DNA of 64,000 bases from an uncultured Pelagibacteraceae bacterium (GTDB lineage: Bacteria > Pseudomonadota > Alphaproteobacteria > Pelagibacterales > Pelagibacteraceae), in the NCBI GenBank assembly GCA_902612325.1, contig CACMDB010000006.1, positions 1-64,000 of the forward strand, read 5' to 3'. The notes below the pieces were generated by a model that saw only the letters and a program-made list of their open reading frames with translations, did no database searches and had not been told where the DNA came from. Positions within the stretch are counted from its first letter, which is position 1. Each line of letters begins with the position of its first letter. Made by a program: the position numbers and the translations under genes. Positions 9,681-21,666 of this stretch are shown one piece after another.

Positions 9681-11594
9681 TTATTTTTGTTTTTGTAAGA
9701 CAATATTTGAATTTAATACATCTAAAATTTGCTCTTCAATAGAAATGCTATCTAAATTTGCAAGTTTATACATGTTTTCGGGTTTGTCTTGATCAATAAA
9801 AATATCTGGAAGTTTCATTGATCTAAATTTTAAATTTGTGTCCATTAATCCTTTTTTTGATAAAAAATCAATTACATGAGAACCAAACCCACCAATCGAT
9901 CCCTCCTCAATAGTTACAATTGCCTCATGTGTTGTTGCTAATTGCCATATCAAATTTTCATCCAATGGCTTAGCAAATCTTGCATCCACTATTGTTATAT
10001 TAACACCTTTTTTTTTTAAATTTTCTGATGCCTTCAAACTTTCACTTAATCTAGTACCAAAGTTAATTAAAGCTAACTTTTTTCCCTCTTGAATAATTCT
10101 TGATTTACCAATTTCTATCTTTTCATTAATTGACGGCAATATTGATCCAATACCAGTCCCTCTTGGATATCTGAATGCGCAGGGTCTATCATTAATTTCT
10201 GTAGAAGTGTTAATCATTTTAACCAACTCAGCTTCATCACTTGCAGCCATCACAATAAAATTTGGAAGTGTTGCTAAATAAGTCGTATCAAAACTACCTG
10301 CATGTGTAGGTCCATCAGCTCCAACTAATCCTGCTCTATCTATTGCAAATCTTACAGGTAAACTCTGTATTGCAACATCATGAACGACTTGATCATATGC
10401 TCTCTGAAGAAATGTTGAATAAATTGCCGCATAAGGTTTATAATTCTCAGTCGCTAAGCCAGCTGCAAACGTAACAGCGTGTTGTTCAGCAATGCCAACA
10501 TCATAAGTTCTATCTGGAAATTCTTTTCTAAAATTGTTTAATCCAGTTCCATCTGGCATTGCAGCTGTTATTGCAACAATTTTACTGTCTTTTTTTGCGT
10601 GTTGTATCAGAGTATCAGCAAAAACCTTAGTGTATGACGGTATTTTACTCGAACTTTTTTCCTGTTCGCCAGTCTTTACATTAAATTTGGATACACCATG
10701 ATAATGATCTTTTGCTTCTTCAGCAAAAGAATAGCCTTTTCCTTTTTTTGTTTTTATATGAATTAATATTGGACCTTGGTGTTTTGAGTCCCTTGCATTT
10801 CTTAAAATTGGAATCAATGAAGAAAGATCATGGCCATCGATAGGACCAATATAATAGAAACCTAATGAGCTAAATAAAGTTCCACCAGTTACAGCTGATC
10901 TTAATAAATCTTCAGCTTTGCCGGCTTTTGCACTAAATCTTTTTGAAAATGCAGATGTAATCAATTTTATAGTTTCTCTTAAACTAAAATATATTTTACC
11001 AGAAAAAATTTTAGCTAAATATGTTCCCATTGCTCCAACAGGCCTTGCAATTGACATGTCGTTATCATTTAATATCACAATCATTTTGGTCTTTGAGGCA
11101 CCCGCATTATTCATGGCTTCATAAGCCATACCTGCACTTATTGCACCATCACCAATCACTGCTATAACATTTTCTGATTTTTTTGATAATTTATTTGCTT
11201 CTGCAATTCCCAAAGCTGATGAAATTGAGGTGGAGCTATGAGCAGCTCCAAAGGGATCATATTCACTTTCTAAACGCTTCGTAAATCCAGAGAGACCTCC
11301 TCCTTGCCGAAGTGTTCTCATTTTATCTTTTCTTCCTGTTAAAATTTTATGTGGATAACATTGGTGTCCTACATCCCAAATTAATTTATCACTCGGTGTA
11401 TTAAAAATATAATGTAATGCTACACTTAATTCTACTACACCTAAACTAGCACCCAAATGTCCTCCTGTAACTGATACTGCATCGATCATTTCCTTTCTTA
11501 ATTCATCAGCAACCTTTTGCAGTTTTGTTTCAGGAACTTTTTTTAAGTCTGATGGAAAATTAATCTGATCTAAAAATTCGTAATTTTTTTTCAT
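9681..11594 (-). CDS. dxs: 1-deoxy-D-xylulose-5-phosphate synthase
   Basis: Thiamine-diphosphate enzyme joining pyruvate and glyceraldehyde 3-phosphate, the first step of the MEP isoprenoid pathway. The 637 residues match the family. Seen are [13 protein letters not shown] and the [12 protein letters not shown] segment, the ThDP/Mg motif [35 protein letters not shown], the transketolase-like pyrimidine domain with [15 protein letters not shown], and a C-terminal transketolase domain ending [12 protein letters not shown]. It is co-directional with ispA and xseB upstream. The dxs start overlaps the ispA stop by 4 bases, an alphaproteobacterial xseB-ispA-dxs operon. Confidence 0.97.
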   Translation of the reverse strand: MKKNYEFLDQINFPSDLKKVPETKLQKVADELRKEMIDAVSVTGGHLGASLGVVELSVALHYIFNTPSDKLIWDVGHQCYPHKILTGRKDKMRTLRQGGGLSGFTKRLESEYDPFGAAHSSTSISSALGIAEANKLSKKSENVIAVIGDGAISAGMAYEAMNNAGASKTKMIVILNDNDMSIARPVGAMGTYLAKIFSGKIYFSLRETIKLITSAFSKRFSAKAGKAEDLLRSAVTGGTLFSSLGFYYIGPIDGHDLSSLIPILRNARDSKHQGPILIHIKTKKGKGYSFAEEAKDHYHGVSKFNVKTGEQEKSSSKIPSYTKVFADTLIQHAKKDSKIVAITAAMPDGTGLNNFRKEFPDRTYDVGIAEQHAVTFAAGLATENYKPYAAIYSTFLQRAYDQVVHDVAIQSLPVRFAIDRAGLVGADGPTHAGSFDTTYLATLPNFIVMAASDEAELVKMINTSTEINDRPCAFRYPRGTGIGSILPSINEKIEIGKSRIIQEGKKLALINFGTRLSESLKASENLKKKGVNITIVDARFAKPLDENLIWQLATTHEAIVTIEEGSIGGFGSHVIDFLSKKGLMDTNLKFRSMKLPDIFIDQDKPENMYKLANLDSISIEEQILDVLNSNIVLQKQK

Positions 11595-12463
11595 TTATTT
11601 CTATTTAAAATATAATTTAGAGTTTTGGTTAAATTCTTAGATTTTGGTCCATACTTTTTTAACTTAGTATTTATTTTTAAAATTAGTTTATTCGCATATT
11701 TAATAGTATTTTTATCTCCCAGTAAACTAATAAGAGTTGCTTTACCTTTTTTTTTATCTTTTCCAGTTTTTTTTCCTGCAGCAGAAAGACTTCCATTATA
11801 ATCAATTAAATCGTCAGCAACTTGAAATAGTAATCCTATATCAGCTCCAATATTTTCAAATTTTTGGATATCTTTTTTACTTTTGTTCTTTAAAATTAAT
11901 GGAGCTACACAACAAAAACTAAACAGTTTTCCAGTTTTTTTTATTTCCATTTCAATTATTTTTTTTTTTGAAATTTTCTTATGTTCATAGCTAAGATCTA
12001 AATATTGACCACCAGCAATCCCGAGATGTCCAGAACTTTCAGAAATTTTATTAATTAATCTAATTTTTGTTTTTTCATTGACATTCAAGTCTTTGTGACT
12101 CAAAATTTCGAATGCCATAGTTAAGAGTGAGTTTCCAGCAAGAACAGCTGTAGACTCTCCAAATTTGATATGAGTAGAAGGCTTACCTCGTCTTATTAAA
12201 TCATTATCCATACATGGTAAATCGTCATGAATAAGTGAATAAGCATGAATACATTCAACAGCAGCACCAATAATTAGTAAGGTTTTGTAATTTAAGTTAA
12301 ATATTGAACCAACATCAACTAGTATTTTTGATCTAATTTTTTTACCACCCGAAAATAATCCATACTGCATTGGGACAATCAGTTCTGATTTTTTTTGCTT
12401 TTTAATAAATCTTTTTAAAAAAATATTTGTGTCTTTAGCAATTTTATTTAGTTTTTTTTGCAT
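11591..12463 (-). CDS. ispA: Farnesyl (geranyl) diphosphate synthase
   Basis: Short-chain prenyl transferase making C10/C15 diphosphates from IPP and DMAPP. The 290 residues contain GGKKIR, the first Asp-rich motif with the bacterial FPP-synthase spacing DDLPCMD followed by [17 protein letters not shown] and the second motif [10 protein letters not shown]. The DDxxxxD spacing separates it from the long-chain synthase at 6923. It overlaps the xseB end by 20 bases and dxs by 4 bases, which suggests a coupled xseB-ispA-dxs transcript. The C-terminal half is very lysine-rich, as is common at this base composition. Confidence 0.92.
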   Translation of the reverse strand: MQKKLNKIAKDTNIFLKRFIKKQKKSELIVPMQYGLFSGGKKIRSKILVDVGSIFNLNYKTLLIIGAAVECIHAYSLIHDDLPCMDNDLIRRGKPSTHIKFGESTAVLAGNSLLTMAFEILSHKDLNVNEKTKIRLINKISESSGHLGIAGGQYLDLSYEHKKISKKKIIEMEIKKTGKLFSFCCVAPLILKNKSKKDIQKFENIGADIGLLFQVADDLIDYNGSLSAAGKKTGKDKKKGKATLISLLGDKNTIKYANKLILKINTKLKKYGPKSKNLTKTLNYILNRNK

Positions 12464-12698
12464 TATTTTTTGAAGTTATCTTAGATATATTATCTTTAGT
12501 TGTTGTATTAATATCAGTAACTTTTTTTTTAAATTTTTTCTCGATGATATTGTTAAGTTTTATCAAATTTTGATATTTTTCAATTGAATTTTGTAAATCT
12601 TTTTGACTTTCTAAATCCTCAATTATCTTGTTAACTTCGAGAGTTAATTCCTCCAGAGACGAAGATTCATAATCATTTGGTAAATCTTTATCTTTCAT
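12444..12698 (-). CDS. xseB: Exodeoxyribonuclease VII small subunit
   Basis: Small subunit that combines with XseA to form the single-strand exonuclease VII. The 84 residues show the family core SSLEELTLEVNKIIEDLES followed by DLQNSIEKYQNLIKL, a short helical hairpin. The tail (about 60-84) is low-complexity Lys/Thr/Asn. It is the first gene of xseB-ispA-dxs, the usual arrangement in proteobacteria, which supports the call for such a short gene. The start codon lies only 20 bases from the divergent tsaC start, and its ATG overlaps a perfect -10 hexamer reading the other way. xseA is not in the window. Confidence 0.85.
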   Translation of the reverse strand: MKDKDLPNDYESSSLEELTLEVNKIIEDLESQKDLQNSIEKYQNLIKLNNIIEKKFKKKVTDINTTTKDNISKITSKNNAKKTK

Positions 12699-12703
12699 AT
12701 AAT
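12675..12703 (+). promoter_or_regulatory. Candidate promoter for tsaC overlapping the xseB start
   Basis: A perfect -10 hexamer TATAAT lies at 12698-12703, with weak -35-like bases (ATTTGG, 12675-12680) 17 bases upstream. The predicted transcription start near 12710 would leave a leader of fewer than 10 bases before the tsaC ATG at 12719. The element overlaps the xseB start codon on the other strand. This is supported by consensus only. Confidence 0.35.
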
Positions 12704-12718
12704 ACTCTCAGATAATAC

Positions 12719-13666
12719 ATGAAAATTAATCTTGCAAATATTAAAAAAGCAAAAAAACTTCTATATAAAAAGGAGTGTATTGCTATACCTACAGAAACAG
12801 TTTATGGTTTGGCGGGTAATGCCTACTCAGATCAAGCCTGTCAAAAGATATATAAACTTAAAAAAAGACCAAAAAATAACCCTCTAATAGTTCATTATCT
12901 GAATATTCAAAGGTTGAAAAAAGATTGTCATTTAAACAATGACTTTATTAAACTGTATAAAAAATTTTGTCCTGGTCCTTTAACTTTTATACTTAATCTT
13001 AAAAAATCATCAAAAATTTCAAAAATAATTACTAACAAAAAAAATACATTGGCAGTAAGATTTCCGCGGCACTCAGTCACGAGAAGATTACTAAAAATTT
13101 TAGAATTTCCTTTAGCAGCTCCAAGTGCTAATCCCTCATCTAGAGTTAGTGCTGTTACATCTAGTCATGTAAAAGAAGATTTTGGAAAAAAAATTAAATA
13201 CATACTTGAGGGGGGGGAATCATCTATTGGAGTAGAATCAACAATTATTGACCTTAGAGAGAAACCTAAAATATTAAGATTGGGAGGCTTAAATGTTTCA
13301 ACTATTCAAAAAATACTAGGAAAAAAAATAACAATAAATAACAAACCTTCAAGAATTGTTTCACCAGGTCAACTTAAGGTTCATTATTCACCAGGTTTGC
13401 CCATCAGACTTAATGCAAAAAATATTCGTCAAGATGAAGCATACTTGTTGATTAGAAAAAAAAAAGTAAGTAAACCAAATTATTATTTTTTGTCACAAAA
13501 AGGAAATCTAAAAGAAGCAGCAAAAAATTTATATTCTACTTTAAGAAAAATTAAAAAAAAGAAATACAGCTCAATTGCAGTATGTAAAATTCCTGATAGA
13601 GGATATGGTAAAACAATTAATGATAGGTTATTAAGAGCATCAAGATTCAATGAAAAAACCACTTAA
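12719..13666 (+). CDS. tsaC: L-threonylcarbamoyladenylate synthase (Sua5/YrdC family, long form)
   Basis: Makes threonylcarbamoyl-AMP for the universal t6A37 modification of ANN-decoding tRNAs. The 315 residues contain the YrdC domain (about 5-190) with IAIPTETVYGLAGNA, KIYKLKKRPKNNPLIVH, FPRHSVTRRLL, PLAAPSANPS and GVESTIIDL. A Sua5-type linker, VSPGQLKVHYSPGLPI (about 217-232), and a C-terminal Sua5 domain follow, making this the longer Sua5 form. An 8-G run at 13210-13217 encodes the Gly-Gly before ESSIGVEST and is a rare homopolymer in such an AT-rich region. The end overlaps the next gene by 17 bases. Confidence 0.93.
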   Translation: MKINLANIKKAKKLLYKKECIAIPTETVYGLAGNAYSDQACQKIYKLKKRPKNNPLIVHYLNIQRLKKDCHLNNDFIKLYKKFCPGPLTFILNLKKSSKISKIITNKKNTLAVRFPRHSVTRRLLKILEFPLAAPSANPSSRVSAVTSSHVKEDFGKKIKYILEGGESSIGVESTIIDLREKPKILRLGGLNVSTIQKILGKKITINNKPSRIVSPGQLKVHYSPGLPIRLNAKNIRQDEAYLLIRKKKVSKPNYYFLSQKGNLKEAAKNLYSTLRKIKKKKYSSIAVCKIPDRGYGKTINDRLLRASRFNEKTT

Positions 13667-14378
13667 AGTTATAGGATTATCAAAAACTTATAATACAAAA
13701 GAAGCAGTAAAAGACGTTTCTTTTGAAGTAAATCAAAATGAAATTATTGGGATACTTGGCCCTAATGGTTGTGGAAAAACTACTACAATCGGAATGATTT
13801 TAGGTTTATTAAAACCATCAAAAGGAAAAGTTTTAATAAATGGTGCCGAAATTGAAAACCAACGTGTAGATTTACTAAATCAATTAAATTTTATATCACC
13901 TTATATAGAGTTGCCTAAAAAATTGACAGTTAGACAAAATTTAGAAGTTTATGGGAGGCTTTATGATGTGAACAAACATAAGGCAAAAATTGAATATCTG
14001 TGTGAAAAATTAAGACTCTACGAATTTATAGATAAATTAACTGGAGAGTTGTCATCTGGTCAAAAAAATAGGGTTAGTCTTGCAAAATCAATAATTAATA
14101 ATCCAAAAGTTTTACTTCTTGATGAACCTACAGCATCACTTGATCCTGAAACAGGTGATTTCGTTAGAAGTTTTTTAGAGGAATATCAACAGGAAAATAA
14201 AACATCTATTCTATTAGCATCACACAATATGGCAGAGGTAGAGAGATTATGTTCTTCAGTTTTAATGATGAATAAAGGATCGATTATTGATGAGGGAAGT
14301 CCAGAGGAATTAATTAAAAAACATGGAAGAAAAAATATGGAAGAAGTTTTTTTAAAACTTACAAGGGAAAAAGTATGA
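13650..14378 (+). CDS. ABC transporter ATP-binding protein (ABC-2 exporter type)
   Basis: ATPase subunit of an exporter; the permease follows directly. The 242 residues show Walker A GPNGCGKTT (about 36-44), the Q-loop, the signature LSSGQKNRVSLAKS, Walker B VLLLDEPTASLDPE and the switch His in LASHNMAEV. The order and sequence are those of the DrrA/NodI-like ABC-2 group, which moves drugs, lipids or polysaccharides. The start lies within the last 17 bases of tsaC and the stop overlaps the permease start by 4 bases, so the three genes are likely co-transcribed. The substrate is unknown. Confidence 0.9.
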   Translation: MKKPLKVIGLSKTYNTKEAVKDVSFEVNQNEIIGILGPNGCGKTTTIGMILGLLKPSKGKVLINGAEIENQRVDLLNQLNFISPYIELPKKLTVRQNLEVYGRLYDVNKHKAKIEYLCEKLRLYEFIDKLTGELSSGQKNRVSLAKSIINNPKVLLLDEPTASLDPETGDFVRSFLEEYQQENKTSILLASHNMAEVERLCSSVLMMNKGSIIDEGSPEELIKKHGRKNMEEVFLKLTREKV

Positions 14379-15166
14379 ATCTTAATAAAATGTATGGTCT
14401 TTTCCTTAGACATTTTTATTTAATTAAAAGTTCTTTACCAAGAATTTTGGATTTAATTTATTGGCCAACAATTCAAATAATTTTGTGGGGTTTTATCTCA
14501 AAGTTCTTTTCAATACATAGTGACTACTATAGCAATACTTTGGGAGTAATTTTAACGTGTGCAATACTTTACGATATTCTTTTTAGATCAAGCATTAGTT
14601 TTAACATGCTTTTTTTAGAAGAAATCTGGAGTAGAAATTTCACAAATTTGTTTATTGCTCCCCTTAAGCTTAAAGAAATTATTGTTTCATTAATTTTTAC
14701 TGCTTTGATAAGGACTTTAATAGGATTGGTTCCTGCAGTAATGCTAACCTCTCCTCTATTTGGTGTATCAATTTTAAAATTGGGATTACCACTTTTATTC
14801 CTATTTCTAAGTTTATATCTTTTCGGAATAACACTTGGATTGTTTGTGAGTTCAGGGCTAATTAGATTTGGTCCATCTTTTGAAAATATTGCATGGTCAT
14901 CCCTATTTTTGCTAGCTCCTTTAGGATGCATATATTATCCAATAGAAATTCTACCAGAATTATTTCAATTAATAGCAAAAGGTTTACCGCTTGTTTATAT
15001 TTTCGATGAGACTAGAAACATACTTTTAAATGGGTCGATTGATTATACAAATTTGAAACAAGCATATTTATTAAACCTGATCTATTTAATCATTGGAATA
15101 GTTCTATTTTATTTATCTTTTTTGAGAGCTCGAATTAAAGGAACATTAATTAACATGGGTGAATAA
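14375..15166 (+). CDS. ABC-2 type transporter permease
   Basis: Membrane partner of the preceding ATPase. The 263 residues have about six hydrophobic segments, with a cytoplasmic N-terminus containing a LRHFYLIKSSLPRILDLIYWP stretch typical of ABC-2 permeases. The YPIEILPELFQLIAKGLPL loop before the last segments is also characteristic. The substrate cannot be inferred. The start overlaps the ATPase stop (ATGA-type, 4 bases). The stop is one base before the 3' CCA end of the opposite-strand tRNA-Arg, so the two convergent units meet without spacer. Confidence 0.85.
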   Translation: MNLNKMYGLFLRHFYLIKSSLPRILDLIYWPTIQIILWGFISKFFSIHSDYYSNTLGVILTCAILYDILFRSSISFNMLFLEEIWSRNFTNLFIAPLKLKEIIVSLIFTALIRTLIGLVPAVMLTSPLFGVSILKLGLPLLFLFLSLYLFGITLGLFVSSGLIRFGPSFENIAWSSLFLLAPLGCIYYPIEILPELFQLIAKGLPLVYIFDETRNILLNGSIDYTNLKQAYLLNLIYLIIGIVLFYLSFLRARIKGTLINMGE

Positions 15167-15167
15167 T

Positions 15168-15244
15168 TGGTGCGCCTGCTAGGAGTCGAACCCAGAACCT
15201 CCTGATCCGAAGTCAGGCGCTCTATCCAGTTGAGCTACAAGCGC
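15168..15244 (-). tRNA. tRNA-Arg (anticodon TCG)
   Basis: Read on the minus strand, a complete 77-base cloverleaf folds. The acceptor stem is GCGCTTG with CAGGCGC, and the discriminator is A. The D arm is TAGCTCAACTGGATAGAGCG. The anticodon stem is CCTGA/TCAGG with loop CTTCGGA, giving anticodon TCG (codon CGA and probably CGN). The T arm is CTGGG-TTCGACT-CCTAG. The CCA end is encoded (15168-15170). It sits between the convergent ABC permease and the divergent rluD start, 23 bases from the latter. Confidence 0.96.
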
Positions 15245-15267
15245 ATATGATATTAATATACCATTTT

Positions 15268-16092
15268 ATGAAAAAAAAAATAAATTTGAGTGTGGAAGAA
15301 AGTAATAAAAATATCCGTGTGGATGTTTTTATTAATAGTAAGGAAAATGAGATAAGTAGAACTAGAATAAAAAACTTAATTTTAGGTAAAAAGCTTAAGA
15401 TTAATAATAAAGTTATTTCAGATCCTGCCAAAAAGGTTTTAAAAGACGATATTATAGAATTAATAATTCCAGAGCCTAAAAAACCTTCTCTGAAACCATT
15501 TAAATTCAAATTAGATATTGTTCATGAGGACAAAGATATAATAGTGCTAAACAAACCAGCAGGTATTGTGATGCATCCAGCAGCTGGAAATTTTGACAAT
15601 ACAATTGTAAATGCATTAGTAGATTACGATAAAGATTCTCTTTCAAATATTGGTGATGAACTTAGACCAGGAATAGTACATAGGATAGACAAAAATACCT
15701 CAGGTTTAGTAGTTATAGCAAAAAATAATCTATCACATGAAAACTTGTCTAATCAATTCAATAAACACTCTATAACAAGAGTTTATCAATTACTAATATG
15801 GGGTAAAGTTAGACCTTCTAAAGGAAAAATTGAAACTTTAATAACACGAAGTTCAAAGAATAGACAAATGATGGAAGTTAGTCGGACTAAAGGAAAAAAA
15901 GCAATTACCAATTATAGAACTATTGAAATTTTTGAGAATAAACACACACCAACTTTAAGTTTAGTAGAATGCAAACTAGAGACAGGTAGAACCCATCAAA
16001 TTAGAGTTCACATGAATTTTTTAGGAAATAGTATTGTTGGTGATGATAAATATAAAAAAAGTTTAAGAAAATTAAAAACATTAATCCGTTGA
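15268..16092 (+). CDS. rluD: 23S rRNA pseudouridine synthase RluD, truncated by a frameshift
   Basis: Pseudouridine synthase for helix 69 of 23S rRNA (positions 1911/1915/1917 in E. coli). I start at the ATG at 15268 (protein MKKKINLSVEESN) instead of the in-frame ATG at 15247, because homology to RluD begins there. An N-terminal S4 domain (about 1-70) is followed by the catalytic domain with KPAGIVMHPAAGN, the family signature PGIVHRIDKNTSGL containing the catalytic Asp, and ETGRTHQIRVHM. The frame stops at 16092 after 274 residues. The missing C-terminal 50 or so residues are encoded directly downstream in another frame (next entry). The break lies at a run of seven A at 16054-16060. Confidence 0.88.
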   Translation: MKKKINLSVEESNKNIRVDVFINSKENEISRTRIKNLILGKKLKINNKVISDPAKKVLKDDIIELIIPEPKKPSLKPFKFKLDIVHEDKDIIVLNKPAGIVMHPAAGNFDNTIVNALVDYDKDSLSNIGDELRPGIVHRIDKNTSGLVVIAKNNLSHENLSNQFNKHSITRVYQLLIWGKVRPSKGKIETLITRSSKNRQMMEVSRTKGKKAITNYRTIEIFENKHTPTLSLVECKLETGRTHQIRVHMNFLGNSIVGDDKYKKSLRKLKTLIR

Positions 16093-16247
16093 TAGAGCAA
16101 AATTTAAATAATCTTAATAGACAATTTCTTCATGCTAAGACACTAGGCTTCATTCACCCCACGAAAAGCAAAGAAATGACTTTCAACTCAAATTTACCTC
16201 TAGAACTTGAGAATATTTTAAAAATACTAAGAAATACTAATAAATAA
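16061..16247 (+). pseudogene. rluD: Out-of-frame C-terminal part of rluD
   Basis: Just after the A7 run (16054-16060) the +2 frame reads FKKIKNINPLIEQ, then NRQFLHAKTLGFIHP, then KEMTFNSNLPLELENIL and a TAA at 16245-16247. This is the conserved RluD C-terminus, where family members read RQALHA-LGFIHP-E-F-SPLP. Adding one A to the run restores a single ORF of about 326 codons from 15268, exactly the usual RluD length. The lesion may be a sequencing or assembly error, a true mutation, or slippage-corrected expression. The protein-like sequence is undamaged, so it is recent or not real. Confidence 0.88.
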
Positions 16248-16251
16248 ATCA

Positions 16252-16279
16252 TTGAAAAATATAAATAATTAATTAGATA
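16252..16279 (+). promoter_or_regulatory. Candidate promoter for rpoH
   Basis: TTGAAA (16252-16257) and TAGATA (16274-16279) lie 16 bases apart just upstream of rpoH. The predicted start of transcription falls almost on the ATG at 16288, which would make the message nearly leaderless. This is a consensus match in very AT-rich sequence, so support is weak. Confidence 0.3.
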
Positions 16280-16287
16280 AACTCATT

Positions 16288-19282
<2,995 letters not shown>

Positions 19283-19283
19283 T

Positions 19284-20609
19284 TTATTTAAATTCTTTTG
19301 AAATTATTTTTATACATTTTTTAAGCAAAATTTTATTTTCACTCTCACCCATTATTCTTATCTTTGGTTCAGTACCTGACTTTCTTACAAGAATTCGACC
19401 TTGATTTTTAATCAATTTTTTTGCAATTTTAATGGATCTTTTAACAGAGTGATTTTTAAGTATTTTATCATCTTTTATTTTTATATTTTCTAAAATTTGT
19501 GGAATTTTTTTAAAGACATTAAAAAAATCACTGGCTTTGGTTTTTCTATTCATTGATTTAATAATCTCTAAAGCGACAAGCACACCATCGCCAGTTGTTG
19601 CAAATTTTCCTAAAATAATATGACCCGATTGTTCTCCTCCTAGATTGAATTTTTTCTTTTGCATCAATTCCTTAACATATCTGTCCCCAACATTAGCTCT
19701 TAAAAATTTAATACCTTTTTCTTTTAAAAATTTTTCTAAACCATAGTTTGACATTAAGGTCCCGACAACGCCTCCTTTGAGAATTTTTCTCTTTTTCCAT
19801 TGTAAAGCTAATGCAGCGATAATTTGATCACCATCAATTATAGATCCTTTTTCATCACACATTATTATTCTGTCAGCATCTCCATCTAAAGATATACCCA
19901 AATCTGCTTTGAATTTTTTAACATTTCTTTGTAGTTTTTCTGGAAAAGTTGAACCACAATTTTTATTAATATTAAACCCGTTTGGTTTATTGCCTATAAC
20001 TTTTAATTTTGCTCCAAGTGATCTGATTAATTTTGGTGCAGATTTATATCCAGCTCCATTTGCACAATCTAGAACTACTTTAAAATTATTTAATTTAAAG
20101 TTTCTTGGTAACTTTTTTTTACAAATTTTAATATATTCATCAGTTCCAGTCTCTAGCCTTTTAACCCTTCCTAATTTTTTTGGATTTGATAAGTGTTTTT
20201 GTACTTTGCTATCTATTAAATTTTCAATTTTTTTTTGAATTTTATCAGATAGTTTTAATCCATCAGGACCGAATAACTTTAAACCATTATCATAAAATAA
20301 ATTGTGTGAAGCAGTGATCATAATACCAAGATTTGCGTTCATTGATTTTGTCAACATTGCCAGGCCATTAGTCGGCAATGGACCCAGTGTATAAACGTGC
20401 ATTCCTGCAGAAGCTAAACCAGAAACCAGTGCAGGCTCTAATGCGTATCCTGAAAGTCTAGTATCTTTAGCAATAATTGCTGTTTGTTTTCTTTTTTTTA
20501 AATTTGTGAAATATTTTCCTGCTGCTAGTCCAAACTTAAAGAACATATCTCCATTAATGTTCCCACTATTTACCTGCCCTCTAATTCCATCAGTGCCAAA
20601 ATACTTCAT
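19284..20609 (-). CDS. glmM: Phosphoglucosamine mutase
   Basis: Converts glucosamine 6-phosphate to glucosamine 1-phosphate for UDP-GlcNAc, feeding peptidoglycan and LPS. The 441 residues show the four-domain phosphohexomutase pattern. The N-terminus is YFGTDGIRG, the phosphoserine loop is ITASHNLFYDNGLK (Ser about 99), the metal loop is SLDGDADR (about 240), the sugar-binding loop is GGEQSGHII and the phosphate-binding loop is RKSGTEPKIRIMGE near the end. The start shares one base with the folP stop. The order ftsH-folP-glmM is standard in proteobacteria. Confidence 0.95.
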   Translation of the reverse strand: MKYFGTDGIRGQVNSGNINGDMFFKFGLAAGKYFTNLKKRKQTAIIAKDTRLSGYALEPALVSGLASAGMHVYTLGPLPTNGLAMLTKSMNANLGIMITASHNLFYDNGLKLFGPDGLKLSDKIQKKIENLIDSKVQKHLSNPKKLGRVKRLETGTDEYIKICKKKLPRNFKLNNFKVVLDCANGAGYKSAPKLIRSLGAKLKVIGNKPNGFNINKNCGSTFPEKLQRNVKKFKADLGISLDGDADRIIMCDEKGSIIDGDQIIAALALQWKKRKILKGGVVGTLMSNYGLEKFLKEKGIKFLRANVGDRYVKELMQKKKFNLGGEQSGHIILGKFATTGDGVLVALEIIKSMNRKTKASDFFNVFKKIPQILENIKIKDDKILKNHSVKRSIKIAKKLIKNQGRILVRKSGTEPKIRIMGESENKILLKKCIKIISKEFK

Positions 20610-21661
20610 TATTTATTTATAAGTGCTTTGAAAACTTTTATAGCTTGATTAACTTCGTTGACATCATGAACTCTCAACATTTGTACACCCTGTAACATTG
20701 CAAAAATACTGCTACTTATTGTTCCTCCAATTCTTAAAGAGCTATCATTATTTCCAGATAAATCTTTTATAAATCTTTTTCTGGAAATACCAAGCAATAT
20801 AGGCAAACCCAAAGAATGGTAAATTGATATATTTTTAATTATCGTCATATTATGTTTCAAATTTTTTCCGAAACCTATACCAGGATCTAAGATTATATTA
20901 TTATGATAAATTCCATTTTGACGTAAGTTATTTAATTTTTCCTCAAAAAAATCGTAAATATCTAATAATACATTTTTATATTTTGGATTTTTTTGCATTA
21001 CATCAGGATTACCAAGCGAGTGTTGGAGCACGAAAGGTGCATTATACTTTTTTAAAATTTTGATTGAGTTTTTATCAAAATTAAGACCAGAAACATCATT
21101 AATTAATTTTACTCCTAGTTTAATTCCCTTTTCCATGATTTCTGATTTTCTAGTATCTAGAGATATGAAATTTTTTTTATCAATTAATTTTAAAATATTT
21201 TTGAGTCTGTTCCACTCTATTTTTGATTTTATAGCTTTAGATCCAGGTTTAGTGGACTCTGCTCCAATATCAACTAGGTTTGCGCCAGAATTTAAAAGGA
21301 AATTTAATTGTTTTTTGGCTGATGCATAATTAAAAAATTTTCCACCATCTGAGAAACTGTCTGGAGTAATATTTAAAATACCCATTATTTGAGGAATAGT
21401 TTGAAAATTTAAATTTTTAATATTCCTTTTTTTTTTTGTAATTAATCTTAGATCTTTTTTAACTTTTGTCTTTAAATTTACATGTAATTTGTTTACTTCA
21501 TTTAAAGAAATTAATTTTTTTGAATTTCTTGTTATTATTTCTATTTTGTCAAAAGAAATTTCAGGATTATTATGAAGTGGTAATGTCTTTTTTTTCTTAA
21601 CTAATAATCTAGATTTTACACCATAATAGAAATTACACACTCTAGTGTAATATCTAGACAT
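20609..21661 (-). CDS. folP: Dihydropteroate synthase with N-terminal extension
   Basis: Condenses p-aminobenzoate with the pterin diphosphate in folate synthesis. The TIM-barrel core starts at about residue 90 with IMGILNITPDSFSDGG, followed by GANLVDIGAESTKPGS, SLDTRKSEI, LINDVSGL, ILDPGIGFGK and a C-terminal RVHDV. At 350 residues it exceeds the usual 270-280. The extra 90 or so residues (beginning MSRYYTRVCNFYYG) resemble the leader of long alphaproteobacterial FolP proteins and probably belong to the gene, as there is no suitable internal start nearer the core. It follows ftsH after 5 bases. Confidence 0.92.
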   Translation of the reverse strand: MSRYYTRVCNFYYGVKSRLLVKKKKTLPLHNNPEISFDKIEIITRNSKKLISLNEVNKLHVNLKTKVKKDLRLITKKKRNIKNLNFQTIPQIMGILNITPDSFSDGGKFFNYASAKKQLNFLLNSGANLVDIGAESTKPGSKAIKSKIEWNRLKNILKLIDKKNFISLDTRKSEIMEKGIKLGVKLINDVSGLNFDKNSIKILKKYNAPFVLQHSLGNPDVMQKNPKYKNVLLDIYDFFEEKLNNLRQNGIYHNNIILDPGIGFGKNLKHNMTIIKNISIYHSLGLPILLGISRKRFIKDLSGNNDSSLRIGGTISSSIFAMLQGVQMLRVHDVNEVNQAIKVFKALINK

Positions 21662-21666
21662 TCAGT

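Noticed and set aside
15247-15267. Upstream ATG of rluD at 15247
   Set aside because: It adds seven residues with no homology directly next to the tRNA-Arg gene; the ATG at 15268 fits RluD.
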